From the NCBI GenBank assembly GCA_016286995.1, contig JAEEVA010000008.1, positions 35,042 to 99,041 of the forward strand: a DNA stretch of 64,000 nucleotides, given 5' to 3'. Positions within the stretch are counted from its first letter, which is position 1. Each line of letters opens with the position of its first letter. Position numbers and translations under genes: made by a program. Below the pieces are notes generated by a model. That model was given only the letters and a program-made list of their open reading frames with translations, searched no databases and was not told the DNA's origin. Positions 25,239-34,462 of the stretch are shown one piece after another. The stretch comes from Prevotella sp. Lineage in GTDB: Bacteria > Bacteroidota > Bacteroidia > Bacteroidales > Bacteroidaceae.

Positions 25239-26978
25239 TTATGCGTCCTTTTGACGAGTACCCATTCGGGCTTCCACGACATTCACAACGTAGTCGCCAA
25301 CCTTCTCACATTCGTTGATGAGGTCCATATAAATGGTACCTTCAGCATAGGTGTACTGATGGTTGTTGATGTCGATGATATTCTGTGACTTCAACTGGTT
25401 GCGATAGTTGTTAATCTCGTTTTCGATATTAAAGGTACGATTAACATTATAAGCCTCCTTGCGCCCACCCATCAAGGCGTTCATCTGGACAAGGGACTGG
25501 TCAACAAGACCCATCATCTGGTGCAGATGGCTGTATTGCGAGTCAGTGAAGTGATCCTGTTTGGCTGCAAACTTGCGGTTAATGGTACGTGCCATGTTGT
25601 AGCAGGCATCGCCAATAGACTCCAACTCACTGATTTCACGCAACATAGCACGTATCTTACCCTTCGTATCATCAGAAAGGTGAGCATCGCTGACACTCTC
25701 CAGATATTGGGCTATCTCCAGTTCCATATTATCAGAGATACTCTCGTATTTCTCGATACGTGAGTAGAGTTTGTTGACTTCTGTGACCTTGCTTTCTTTT
25801 TTGTTCAGGCTGCTGCTCGACAAATCCACCAGTTCCTGTACCATGTTAAACATCCTGTGCATACGCTCAGAGAAGGAGCGTATTTCCTTTTGTGCCTCAA
25901 GCACCGAAAGCTCAGGTGTCTTCATGAAGCCGGCAGTAATGAAGTGCAGACGGAAGTCTTCCTCCTCGTCTGTCTTTTTCTGGGCAATAACCCAACAGAC
26001 GAATTTCTCTATCTGGGGAATGAACCAGATGAGTATGCCTGCATTGATGACATTGAAACAGGAGTGGAAGGCAGCCAGCACGAAGTTCAGTTTCTCCTTG
26101 GAATCCATTGCGGCCATGTTCTTACCCAGACCATTGCCAATATAGTCCACCAGCCAGATGACGCCGTCAATGAACCAATGGAAGATAAACAGAATCCAGA
26201 TGACTCCAAACACATTGAAGAACATGTGGGCTAAAGCAGCACGACGAGCCTGCGTATTGGCCGACAGCGCTGCCAGGTTTGAAGTGATGGTCGTACCAAT
26301 ATTCTCGCCAAGCACTAAGGCAATACCTTGATAGATGGGCATGGCACCCGTAGAACACAACAGCATGGTGATAGCCATCACGGCAGCACTCGACTGTACA
26401 CAGAAAGTCATGATACCACCCAACAGCAGGAACACCAATGTCGTGATAAACGAGTCTGGGTCGAAGGACTGAAAGAAGGCGGTGACATCAGGATTATGAC
26501 CTAAGTCCATGGCCGTTCCTGTGGTCTTCAGGGTGGTCAGACCCAAGAGAAGGAATGCCAAACCAAACAAAAAGTCGCCAATATATCGGTGTTTTTTAAG
26601 ATAAATCAGAATGATACCGATAAAGAACCCTGGGTAGACAGCCATGCTGATATCAATGGTCGTACCCAATGCCATGATCCATGCCGTCAACGTCGTACCG
26701 ATGTTGGCACCCATAATGACTGAAATGGCTTGTGCCAGTGTCAACAGTCCTGCGTTGACAAACGATACCGTCATGACCGTGGTAGCTGTTGATGACTGTA
26801 CGGAAGCGGTAACAATAGTACCTGTCAAAAGTCCTGTAAAACGGTTGGTTGTCATAGCACCAAGGACATGACGCAACTGCGGACCAGCCATTTTCTGCAA
26901 AGCCTCACTCATCGACTTCATACCGAACATCAGCAGAGCCAGCGAGCCTAAAAGTTTAAAAATTACCCAAATCGACAT
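25239..26978 (-). CDS. Na/Pi cotransporter family protein (NptA/YjbB type) with PhoU-like tail
   Basis: A 579-residue inner-membrane protein. Two inverted NptA repeats are recognisable by QSSTATTVMTVSFVNAG near residue 60 and QSSAAVMAITM near 195, the conserved QSS pairs, with about eight helices between residues 5 and 325. The C-terminal about 200 residues are helical and PhoU-like. Members move phosphate with sodium, often outward. It is convergent to nothing and divergent from the nucleoside kinase gene; a dispersed repeat lies in that gap. Confidence 0.9.
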   Translation of the reverse strand: MSIWVIFKLLGSLALLMFGMKSMSEALQKMAGPQLRHVLGAMTTNRFTGLLTGTIVTASVQSSTATTVMTVSFVNAGLLTLAQAISVIMGANIGTTLTAWIMALGTTIDISMAVYPGFFIGIILIYLKKHRYIGDFLFGLAFLLLGLTTLKTTGTAMDLGHNPDVTAFFQSFDPDSFITTLVFLLLGGIMTFCVQSSAAVMAITMLLCSTGAMPIYQGIALVLGENIGTTITSNLAALSANTQARRAALAHMFFNVFGVIWILFIFHWFIDGVIWLVDYIGNGLGKNMAAMDSKEKLNFVLAAFHSCFNVINAGILIWFIPQIEKFVCWVIAQKKTDEEEDFRLHFITAGFMKTPELSVLEAQKEIRSFSERMHRMFNMVQELVDLSSSSLNKKESKVTEVNKLYSRIEKYESISDNMELEIAQYLESVSDAHLSDDTKGKIRAMLREISELESIGDACYNMARTINRKFAAKQDHFTDSQYSHLHQMMGLVDQSLVQMNALMGGRKEAYNVNRTFNIENEINNYRNQLKSQNIIDINNHQYTYAEGTIYMDLINECEKVGDYVVNVVEARMGTRQKDA

Positions 26979-27008
26979 ATTATTAACTTTTTTACGATTT
27001 TATGTTAA

Positions 27009-27052
27009 GCGAAAGCAAATTTTTCACTTTTCACTCTTCACTTTTCACTTTT
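27009..27052 (-). repeat. Copy of the AGTGAAA/GCTTCCGC dispersed repeat
   Basis: On the minus strand, four AGTGAA(A/G) blocks lead into ATTTGCTTTCGC. It is almost identical to, but inverted relative to, the copy at 37318-37360. Confidence 0.75.
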
Positions 27053-27058
27053 ATTTTG

Positions 27059-27066
27059 TAACTTTG
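27059..27066 (+). promoter_or_regulatory. -7 promoter element of the nucleoside kinase gene
   Basis: TAACTTTG, 21 bases before the start codon. Confidence 0.6.
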
Positions 27067-27087
27067 CCCCCAATAAACTATTCGTCT

Positions 27088-28749
27088 ATGGAACAGCAAA
27101 TCAAAATCCGTTGCAAAAATAATAAAAAAACTCTAAATATCAGCATCGGAAGCAATCTTTCTGAAATTTTTTCGCTTTCCGGCCTTCAAATGGAGTACGG
27201 ACCTATCAGCGCGCGTGTTAACAACAAGGTAGAAGGCATGCACTATCGCGTGTATAAACCGAAGGACATCGAGTTTCTCGACCTGCACAACTCTTCGGCC
27301 ATCAGAGCCTACACAAGGACACTGTTCTTCGTACTCAACAAGGCCGCCCACGACCTGTGGCCCGACTGCACGGTGGTCATCGACATTCCTGTATCAAACG
27401 GCTATTACGTCGATGTTCGCAACAACCACCTGATTACTCCTGACGATGTCCACGCCCTCCGTGGGCGCATGCAGCAGATTATCGATGCCGCAGTACCTAT
27501 TCATCGTCACGAGACCACTACGGAAGAAGCCATCCGCATGTTCCGTGAGTCGCGTTCCTTCTCAAAAGTCAAACTCTTGGAGGGTTCTGGTTCGCTCTAT
27601 ACCACCTATTACGACATAGAAGGTTATGTTGACTACTACTACGGTTCACTGCTCACCAACACGTCACAGCTCCACCTCTTTGGCCTGGAACCGTACTATG
27701 ATGGCATGCTGCTACGCATTCCATCACAGGAAGAGCCCTCGAAACTGGGGCCCTACATCCGTCAGGACAAGATGTTCGAAATCTTCAAAGAGCACCATCG
27801 CTGGCAGGACATCCTGGGCATGCGTACCGTCGGCGACCTGAACGATGCTATTGCCAAAGGCTATACCAACCAACTCATTCAGATCAGCGAAGCCCTTCAG
27901 GAAAAGAAGATTGCGCAGATTGCCGATGAGATAGCCTCACGCAAGACCATCAAGATGGTGCTTATTGCCGGTCCAAGCAGCAGCGGTAAGACCACGACAT
28001 GCAAGCGTCTCTCTGTACAGTTAGCTGTTAACGGTCTAAAACCTATCGGCATCTCGCTTGACGACTACTTCCTTGATCGTGAACAGACACCACGCGATGC
28101 CGATGGCGATTACGACTTCGAGCATCTCCACGCCCTCAATATACCTCTGCTCAACGAACAGATGAATGCCCTCTTCCGTGGCGAGGAGGTGGAATTGCCG
28201 CGTTACAATTTCCAGAAAGGTAAGAGCGAGTGGAGCGGCAAGAAACTGCAGCTGCACGGTAAGGAGATACTCGTTGTGGAAGGCATCCACGCCCTGAACC
28301 CAGAACTGACATCGCAGATCCCCGACGAGCAGATATTCCGCGTCTATGCCTCGGCACTGACCACCATCCTGCTCGACAACCACAACTACATACCGACCAC
28401 CGACAATCGTCTGCTGCGCCGTATTATCCGTGACCATAAGTATCGTGGCGTCTCAGCACAGGAGACCATTCGTCGCTGGCCCAGCGTACGCAATGGCGAA
28501 AACCGCTGGATATTCCCCTTCCAGGAGAATGCCGACGCCATGTTCAACTCCGCCATGCTGTTCGAGCTGGCTGTCATCAAGCAGCAGGCCGAGCCGCTGT
28601 TGGAGCAAGTACCCGAGAATTGCGTGGAACATGCCGAGGCCTACCGCCTGCGTAAGTTCCTGCGATACATCCGCCCCATTCCCGAAGATCAGATACCCCC
28701 CACCTCACTGTTGCGTGAGTTCCTGGGCGGCTCGTCGTTCGAATACTAA
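27088..28749 (+). CDS. Nucleoside (uridine-like) kinase with TGS/threonyl-tRNA-synthetase-like N terminus
   Basis: A 553-residue protein. The first about 280 residues resemble the TGS and editing-like parts of threonyl-tRNA synthetase. The C-terminal half is a phosphoribulokinase/uridine-kinase P-loop domain: GPSSSGKTTTCKRL near 295, then ISLDDYFLDR and DYDFEHLHALN. Such fusions are common in Bacteroidetes and Clostridia and are annotated as nucleoside kinases; the exact substrate is not certain. The start at 27088 is preferred over an upstream TTG because it follows TAACTTTG. Confidence 0.87.
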   Translation: MEQQIKIRCKNNKKTLNISIGSNLSEIFSLSGLQMEYGPISARVNNKVEGMHYRVYKPKDIEFLDLHNSSAIRAYTRTLFFVLNKAAHDLWPDCTVVIDIPVSNGYYVDVRNNHLITPDDVHALRGRMQQIIDAAVPIHRHETTTEEAIRMFRESRSFSKVKLLEGSGSLYTTYYDIEGYVDYYYGSLLTNTSQLHLFGLEPYYDGMLLRIPSQEEPSKLGPYIRQDKMFEIFKEHHRWQDILGMRTVGDLNDAIAKGYTNQLIQISEALQEKKIAQIADEIASRKTIKMVLIAGPSSSGKTTTCKRLSVQLAVNGLKPIGISLDDYFLDREQTPRDADGDYDFEHLHALNIPLLNEQMNALFRGEEVELPRYNFQKGKSEWSGKKLQLHGKEILVVEGIHALNPELTSQIPDEQIFRVYASALTTILLDNHNYIPTTDNRLLRRIIRDHKYRGVSAQETIRRWPSVRNGENRWIFPFQENADAMFNSAMLFELAVIKQQAEPLLEQVPENCVEHAEAYRLRKFLRYIRPIPEDQIPPTSLLREFLGGSSFEY

Positions 28750-28812
28750 AAGAATAGAAAGAACAAGTGATTCAACAACTAAATATTTAAAGGATTAAAA
28801 ACAAACGAAATT

Positions 28813-29610
28813 ATGATGACTAATCTATTTTCATTGGAAGGCAAGGTGGCGCTGGTGACTGGTGCTGCCTATGGCATCGGTTTTGCCATGGCCGAGGCAC
28901 TGGCTAACGCTGGTGCAGAAATTGCATTCAACTGTCGTGGACAGGAACACATGGACAAGGCACTGGCCGACTATAAAGCCAAGGGTATCAAGGCTCATGG
29001 CTACATCTGCGACGTCACCAACGAAGACGACGTGCAGAAAATGGTGGCCGACATCCGCCGCGAACTGGGACATATCGACATTCTGGTCAACAATGCTGGC
29101 ATCATCAAGCGTATTCCTATGCACGAGATGTCACGCGCAGAATTCCAGCAGGTCATCGATATCGACCTCGTAGGACCGTTCATCATGACCAAGGCCGTCA
29201 TTCCCGAGATGATAGAGCGCCGCGAGGGTAAGATTATCAACATTTGCTCCATGATGTCCGAACTGGGACGTGAGACTGTCAGCGCCTACGCTGCTGCCAA
29301 GGGTGGTCTGAAGATGCTCACCCGTAATATCTGTTCAGAGTACGGTGGCTACAACATCCAGTGCAACGCCATTGGTCCAGGCTATATCGCCACACCGCAG
29401 ACCGCTCCTCTCCGCGAGCCGCAGCCCGACGGCAGCCGCCATCCATTCGACTCGTTTATCTGCGCCAAGACCCCTGCCGGTCGCTGGCTTAATCCAGAGG
29501 AACTCGGCGGTCCTGCCGTCTTCCTGGCCTCCCATGCCTCCGATGCCGTCAACGGCCACGTGCTGTATGTCGACGGTGGTATTCTGGCCTACATCGGCAA
29601 ACAGCCCTAA
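28813..29610 (+). CDS. Short-chain dehydrogenase, gluconate 5-dehydrogenase/KduD type
   Basis: A 265-residue classical SDR. The cofactor motif is TGAAYGIG at 16-23, NNAG at 93-96, and the catalytic residues S146, Y159 and K163 (SAYAAAKGG). The ending VLYVDGGILAYIGKQP is typical of Bacteroides proteins annotated as gluconate 5-dehydrogenase, whose relatives oxidise or reduce keto-deoxy-sugar acids in uronate use. No isomerase partner (KduI) is next to it, so the role in pectin or uronate breakdown is inferred. It lies 63 bases after the kinase gene. Confidence 0.85.
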   Translation: MMTNLFSLEGKVALVTGAAYGIGFAMAEALANAGAEIAFNCRGQEHMDKALADYKAKGIKAHGYICDVTNEDDVQKMVADIRRELGHIDILVNNAGIIKRIPMHEMSRAEFQQVIDIDLVGPFIMTKAVIPEMIERREGKIINICSMMSELGRETVSAYAAAKGGLKMLTRNICSEYGGYNIQCNAIGPGYIATPQTAPLREPQPDGSRHPFDSFICAKTPAGRWLNPEELGGPAVFLASHASDAVNGHVLYVDGGILAYIGKQP

Positions 29611-29680
29611 TCTCATGTGCAGGGGGAGCATGGTCTCCCCTTGCATTAATATAAAAAAGTATAACTAAAACTTGATGGCT

Positions 29681-31267
29681 ATGAATAAAACTTTACTATC
29701 AACTATCATCGTTACTTGCCTCAGCATCTCTGCGATGGCCCAACCTACGGCAACATACTATAGGAATGCACATGGCAAGACTGGTGCCGAGCTGAAGTCG
29801 GCCCTGTTCCAGATTATCAAGAATCCCAGCGTCATCCATTACGACTCACTGTGGTATGCTTACAACATCTCCGACCCCAGGAATATCGATGGACAGGACA
29901 TTATTTGGGACATGTACTCCAACATCTCGCGCTATCCACTCTATACCTATCCGCACGGCACAGGTGCCGGCAACACGGAGGGTGTCAAGGGCATTCAGCG
30001 AGAACACTCGATGCCTAAGAAGTGGTTCAACCCTACTGACGCCCCCGCCAGTGGCAGCAAGACCTATCAGGACGTGCGTCCCATGTATTCTGACATTGTG
30101 CATGTCATTCCCACCGATGCCGTATGCAACAACAACCGCAGTGACCTCTGCTATGCTGAGGTGGCCGAAGGACAAGCCGACTGGGAGTCGGAGGGCGGTT
30201 TCTCGAAGAAGAGCAAGCAAGGGGGTTGCTCCACGCCGGAATGGGCCGAGCAGGTGGCAAACCCCACCAAGACACGTGTCTTCGAGCCCAACGACGAGTA
30301 CAAGGGTGACCTGGCACGCATCTACTTCTACATGGCTACCTGCTACGAACCTGGTTATTTCTCCTGGGTGCCAGTCCGCGATGCCGACAAGAAAAAAACC
30401 GGCGAAATAGGCCTGCTGTCTGAAAACCATTGTGGCACATGGACCAGCGACATGTTCGACTTGGGTAGCGAGGATGCCGCCGAACCTTTTGCCCCATGGG
30501 CTATCGACATGCTGATGAAATGGGCTAAAAATGATCCCGTCAGCGATAAGGAACGTGCCCGTAATGAGGTCATCTGGCAACTGCAGGGCAACCGCAACCC
30601 GTTTGTCGACTACGAAGGTTTGGAGGACTATATCTGGGGCGACAAGCAAGAAGTACCCTTCGACTATGGCGGTGAGATGACTGAAGAGCCGACGTCCGAC
30701 AACTGTGACGTCGTACTCAACAACGCCACCTTTGGTGTCGACTGGAGTGGTACGGATACGGAGAACTTCCGCGACTTCTGGGAGCGTACTCCTTTGTCGA
30801 TCGAGCAAAACGGCGTCACAATAACCTTCAACTATGGCATGGAGGGTAAATGCCTGTATGCCGACGAGAACGAAATCCGTCTATACAACTACAACACGCT
30901 GACCCTCAATGCCCACAACAACGAGTTGGTCAAAGTTGAGTTTACCATTCCGGGTAATAACCACGACAAAAAGTATTTGGTCTCATCTGTCGGTGAAATC
31001 GACAACAATGTATGGACAGGCAATGCCACAGAGGTCATTTTCGCGTCAAACTACGTCAGCTCCACCAAGAGCGGTCAAGTTACCATCAACTACTATCTGG
31101 AGCTGTCAAACATGAGTATCACCGTAGCCAATCCCACAGGTATAGAGCAGATGGCTGCCGAACGCGTCTATGACGACCGCACTTACACCCTCACGGGTAT
31201 CGTTGTCGAAGGTCCCTTGCAGCCTGGTATCTACATCCGCAATGGCCGTAAATTTGTGGTTAAGTGA
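29681..31267 (+). CDS. Secreted endonuclease I family nuclease with C-terminal sorting-type tail
   Basis: About 528 residues. The signal peptide is MNKTLLSTIIVTCLSISAMAQ. The endonuclease I core includes REHSMPKKWF with H109 as likely catalytic base, and DIVHVIPTDAVCNNNRSD. This beta-beta-alpha metal nuclease cuts DNA non-specifically outside the cell. A beta-rich domain follows and the end, YTLTGIVVEGPLQPGIYIRNGRKFVVK, resembles a type IX secretion tail. In-frame ATGs at 29675 and 29681 are both possible. A duplicate of the last coding bases lies at 31328-31353. Confidence 0.87.
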   Translation: MNKTLLSTIIVTCLSISAMAQPTATYYRNAHGKTGAELKSALFQIIKNPSVIHYDSLWYAYNISDPRNIDGQDIIWDMYSNISRYPLYTYPHGTGAGNTEGVKGIQREHSMPKKWFNPTDAPASGSKTYQDVRPMYSDIVHVIPTDAVCNNNRSDLCYAEVAEGQADWESEGGFSKKSKQGGCSTPEWAEQVANPTKTRVFEPNDEYKGDLARIYFYMATCYEPGYFSWVPVRDADKKKTGEIGLLSENHCGTWTSDMFDLGSEDAAEPFAPWAIDMLMKWAKNDPVSDKERARNEVIWQLQGNRNPFVDYEGLEDYIWGDKQEVPFDYGGEMTEEPTSDNCDVVLNNATFGVDWSGTDTENFRDFWERTPLSIEQNGVTITFNYGMEGKCLYADENEIRLYNYNTLTLNAHNNELVKVEFTIPGNNHDKKYLVSSVGEIDNNVWTGNATEVIFASNYVSSTKSGQVTINYYLELSNMSITVANPTGIEQMAAERVYDDRTYTLTGIVVEGPLQPGIYIRNGRKFVVK

Positions 31268-31353
31268 GAGAAGTATCAAGCTCGCTTGAATTCTTCCAAA
31301 CGTGAACAAACTCACCTTTGGGACAAGTTTGTGGTTAAGTGAGGGAAGAATCA
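31253..31353 (+). repeat. Duplicated gene end (KFVVK stop) after the nuclease
   Basis: The last bases of the nuclease gene (31253-31278) recur at 31328-31353 with two differences. The second copy again reads AAG TTT GTG GTT AAG TGA, a sorting-tail-like KFVVK end without a gene in front. Confidence 0.65.
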
Positions 31354-32865
31354 GGGGTTTATCAGCTTTCTACCAGACTGAATGACGATCCCTTTATAGC
31401 CAGCCCTGACCCTTAACCCCATCAGGTTATAAGAGGGTGACGAGGACGACGGGTAAGTGCCGTTGTCTCGACTGCTGAAGTGATAAATGCCTGTAGAGAT
31501 TGGACTGGTGATGTATGTCGTCAAAAAGTCATACATACTCTGTAGGGTGGCCGTTGACTGGGGTACGGCATGCCCACTGCTGTAGTCGCTAAGCACTTCC
31601 GTAGGGACTCCAACGGCATCCAGGCGAGCCCTCATCAGGGTGGCCTGCGTGGCATAGAGACCCTGTGGGTTATGGTTGTTGTCCTTGTAGTAGTCATCGG
31701 TATTGTGAAAGAACAGCGTTGGTGCCGAGGCATCGGTCTCGATGGTAGCCAGCGCTCCCTGCATCGTCCATGGGCATTCCGGATTAGCTGTCACAAAAGC
31801 CTTCATTCTCGTGTATTCGGCCGAGGAAGGCAAGGCGTGCTCATAGTCAAACATGCCTGGACCAAGGAGTGCACACTGTACCAGACTGCTTTCTTCTGCA
31901 AAACGGCCTCGCGTAACATCCTCGTAGGCCTCGACATAACCGTCGCCTACGGCCAGTGCGGCAGCCGTCGAACCACGTGAGAAGCCCGTTACAGCCACAT
32001 CACCGTTCAGTCCCAATTCATGTCCCTCGCCACGTATGGTACGAATAGCTGATTTCACTTTACGGGCAGCATCTGGGTTCACCTCGATAGCCCCGAGACT
32101 CTTATTACCTCCCCCTGTATAGCGACCCTGACCCCAGTCACAGTATTTGGGATGGTCACATACAGCCCAGGCAAAGCCGACAGCCGATGCACCCTCAACG
32201 AAACTGTCATTGAAGGCTCCCCAAAAGTAGGGCAGATACATGCGTTTGTGCTTGTTGGCATCCGTCAGCTTGCCGCCCGAATTAGTGGCATAGCTGTTAC
32301 TATACGAGAAGGTCACCACGACGGGAACACTTGTCGACGGACTGGCTGGATAGACCAGGTCGAGATAAAGCCAGTCGCCTTCACCGTCTTTGTAGACATC
32401 AGGGTAATTGTAGACGGTGGGATCATCATGATAATAAGGTATGTCGCGATTGATGCGGTAACCCTCCATCAGGATGTAAGAACGGCAGGGTGAGCAGTCT
32501 CGTCCGCAGAACTTACCGTTTTTCAGGCTGTTGTTAATGGCTATGATGTCTGTGTTCAGCGTAGGTGAAACGGCATTCACGTCGTTTTCATAGTCCAGTT
32601 CTATCACCTGCCAGCCCTGACTGAGTAGCCACGCCACATCGTCGGCAATGCTGTTCTGGCCAATTTTGGGAATGCTAAGGTTTTCCAGATAGACAACAGT
32701 CATCGCCTTCCCGTTAAAATCCGTGGCTGCCGCACCTGTGGCAGACGTTGTTTTATAGGTAAGCATTTTCCCCGTTGCAGGGCTATGCCACTGGCCGGAA
32801 GCAGCCATCATGGGGATAACCATAGAGGTCAATAAGTAGAGTAGTAGTTTTCGTTTTGTATGCAT
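31351..32865 (-). CDS. Secreted alpha/beta-hydrolase-like protein with C-terminal sorting-type tail
   Basis: A 504-residue precursor. A signal peptide (MHTKRKLLLYLLTSMVIPMMAASG) is followed by a serine-hydrolase fold: the nucleophile elbow is GFSRGS at 294-299 (S296), a late D in FFHNTDDYY and H in SSGHAVPQ could complete the triad. The end YNLMGLRVRAGYKGIVIQSGRKLINP resembles a sorting tail. The substrate is unknown. The ATG at 32865 is chosen, not a longer upstream reading, since it heads a signal peptide and follows a TATCTTTG element at 32874-32881 by eight bases. Confidence 0.8.
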   Translation of the reverse strand: MHTKRKLLLYLLTSMVIPMMAASGQWHSPATGKMLTYKTTSATGAAATDFNGKAMTVVYLENLSIPKIGQNSIADDVAWLLSQGWQVIELDYENDVNAVSPTLNTDIIAINNSLKNGKFCGRDCSPCRSYILMEGYRINRDIPYYHDDPTVYNYPDVYKDGEGDWLYLDLVYPASPSTSVPVVVTFSYSNSYATNSGGKLTDANKHKRMYLPYFWGAFNDSFVEGASAVGFAWAVCDHPKYCDWGQGRYTGGGNKSLGAIEVNPDAARKVKSAIRTIRGEGHELGLNGDVAVTGFSRGSTAAALAVGDGYVEAYEDVTRGRFAEESSLVQCALLGPGMFDYEHALPSSAEYTRMKAFVTANPECPWTMQGALATIETDASAPTLFFHNTDDYYKDNNHNPQGLYATQATLMRARLDAVGVPTEVLSDYSSGHAVPQSTATLQSMYDFLTTYITSPISTGIYHFSSRDNGTYPSSSSPSYNLMGLRVRAGYKGIVIQSGRKLINP

Positions 32866-32873
32866 ATCGCCGG

Positions 32874-32881
32874 CAAAGATA
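32874..32881 (-). promoter_or_regulatory. -7 promoter element of the secreted hydrolase gene
   Basis: TATCTTTG on the minus strand, ending eight bases before the start codon, so the mRNA leader should be very short. Confidence 0.6.
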
Positions 32882-32940
32882 CACATTTTTTTGCTGATAA
32901 CAGCATGATAGTGAGATAAAAATAGAAAACGCAGAAAACA

Positions 32941-32972
32941 TTTGGGAGTCTGAAGTAAAGTTTGTATCTTTG
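32941..32972 (+). promoter_or_regulatory. Promoter of the PP2C-like gene
   Basis: A -33 TTTG (32941-32944) and a -7 TATCTTTG (32965-32972) separated by 20 bases, a full Bacteroidetes promoter, 28 bases before the start codon. Confidence 0.7.
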
Positions 32973-33000
32973 CCCTCGCTATTGAACTGACTGAACAACT

Positions 33001-33822
33001 ATGCAGATTATAGAACAAAGCATTGTGGCAAAGAACCCCACGAAAAAGTGTGAGGACGGCATTGTCGTCACTAAAGACTATATTGCCGTCATCGACGGCT
33101 CTACGTCGAAGACCGACCGGCGCTTCAGCCTCTTCCGCAGCAACGGACGCTACTGCATGCAACTTGTCAACCGTTACATCCGAAAGGCCAAGGGCAACCT
33201 GACGTGCCGACAGTTCTGCAACGGTGTGACCAGCGCCATTGCCCGCCACTACAGCCGACGCGACATGTTGCGACTGGCAGAGCACCCTGAGGAGCGGCTT
33301 ACAGCATCGGCCATCGTCTATAGCCGACTAAACCGTGAGATTTGGATGATTGGCGACTGTCAGTGTCTGGTTGGAAATGATGAGATGGAAGCAGGAAGCT
33401 TCACGTTCTTTGACAATCCCAAGCCTTACGAGCAGGAATTGGCTGAGCAACGTGCCGTCATCATCAACGGTAGCAACATGCCAAAGGAGCAGTTCCTGGA
33501 ACACGATACGGCACGCGAAGCTATCATCCCTCACATGCTAGAAACCATGCAGCAACAGAACAAGAAGTATGCCGTCATTGACGGATTCCCCATTCCCCAA
33601 CAATGCGTGCGTATCATCACCCTCGACTTCCAACCTTGGGAAGTGGTGCTTGCCAGCGACGGCTATCCCTTCCTTGAACCTACCCTCGCTGCATCGGAAG
33701 AGCGGTTGGCGTGGCAACGTACCCACGACCCACTGAACATTGGCCAGTTCAAGGCCACGAAAGCCTTCGCTGCAGGCAACAACTCGTTCGACGACCGTGC
33801 CTACATCCGTTTTCGGGTATGA
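33001..33822 (+). CDS. PP2C-like phosphatase-fold protein
   Basis: A 273-residue protein with the order of PPM/PP2C metal-site motifs: VIDGSTSKT (DG), MIGDCQCLV (GD), VLASDGYPF (SDG) near 220, and SFDDRAYIRF (DD) near the end. This suggests a metal-dependent Ser/Thr phosphatase or a derived fold. Phosphatase activity is inferred because the family relation is weak. It has its own promoter (-33 TTTG 32941-32944; -7 TATCTTTG 32965-32972) and ends five bases before the convergent wbqC-like gene. Confidence 0.65.
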   Translation: MQIIEQSIVAKNPTKKCEDGIVVTKDYIAVIDGSTSKTDRRFSLFRSNGRYCMQLVNRYIRKAKGNLTCRQFCNGVTSAIARHYSRRDMLRLAEHPEERLTASAIVYSRLNREIWMIGDCQCLVGNDEMEAGSFTFFDNPKPYEQELAEQRAVIINGSNMPKEQFLEHDTAREAIIPHMLETMQQQNKKYAVIDGFPIPQQCVRIITLDFQPWEVVLASDGYPFLEPTLAASEERLAWQRTHDPLNIGQFKATKAFAAGNNSFDDRAYIRFRV

Positions 33823-33827
33823 TAACG

Positions 33828-34448
33828 TTACAGATAAAACACTGATTCCGGCCCCATACAGAAAAGGAGGTCGAGAATGGAGAGATTTGGCAGGAAACCA
33901 TGCTTGTGCTGGAAGACCTGCCAATATCTTTTGGGCTCAAAGTCGGTGTCAGGCAGGGGATGCTTAGCGTTAATGACTTCGCGGAAATCAATGATGGCTG
34001 ATGGCTGATGGCTGAAGTCTACAGTATAACTGACGTTGGGCTGAATGTCGATGAGTTCGCACAACCTTTGACGGATTTCTTCGTTGAAATCGAGCAAAAA
34101 GATGTATTTACGTTCAAAAAAAGGGCGGATGTCATCAGCATAATAGTCAAAGAAAGGACTCTCGCTATAGGCACTCTGCAGGGCATTCCAATGGACACGC
34201 CGCCATTGGTTGTGGTCGCTGATGCGAAGGTCTTTGACCAAAGGTGGGTGGTTTGATGTGAGAAGTGAGTGCTCCACTGGTACGGTGAGTGCTTGTATGC
34301 CGTTAGCCGTAGCGATAACGCAGCGGTTGCGATAGGTCTGCTTCTGGAAAGAGTCGTGCTGTTCTATCAGACAGTGGTCGTAGCGATAGAGCTTCTGATA
34401 CCACTGGATAGGTCCGAAGTAGGTGGTCTGCAGGAGGGCAGTAGGCAT
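33828..34448 (-). CDS. WbqC-like family protein
   Basis: A 206-residue protein of the WbqC family: MPTALLQTTYFGPIQWYQ at the start, ISDHNQWRRVHWNALQSAY in the middle, and LSILDLLFCMGPES at the end. Members occur in polysaccharide or lipid loci; the reaction is unknown. It is the last gene of the dapB-lepB-S26-wbqC operon, 14 bases after the S26-like gene. Confidence 0.85.
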   Translation of the reverse strand: MPTALLQTTYFGPIQWYQKLYRYDHCLIEQHDSFQKQTYRNRCVIATANGIQALTVPVEHSLLTSNHPPLVKDLRISDHNQWRRVHWNALQSAYSESPFFDYYADDIRPFFERKYIFLLDFNEEIRQRLCELIDIQPNVSYTVDFSHQPSAIIDFREVINAKHPLPDTDFEPKRYWQVFQHKHGFLPNLSILDLLFCMGPESVFYL

Positions 34449-34462
34449 GGGAATGACAAGCG

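Noticed and set aside
32866..33285. Longer start for the secreted hydrolase (644 residues)
   Set aside because: The extension runs through a promoter and into the opposite PP2C-like gene; the internal ATG heads a proper signal peptide.
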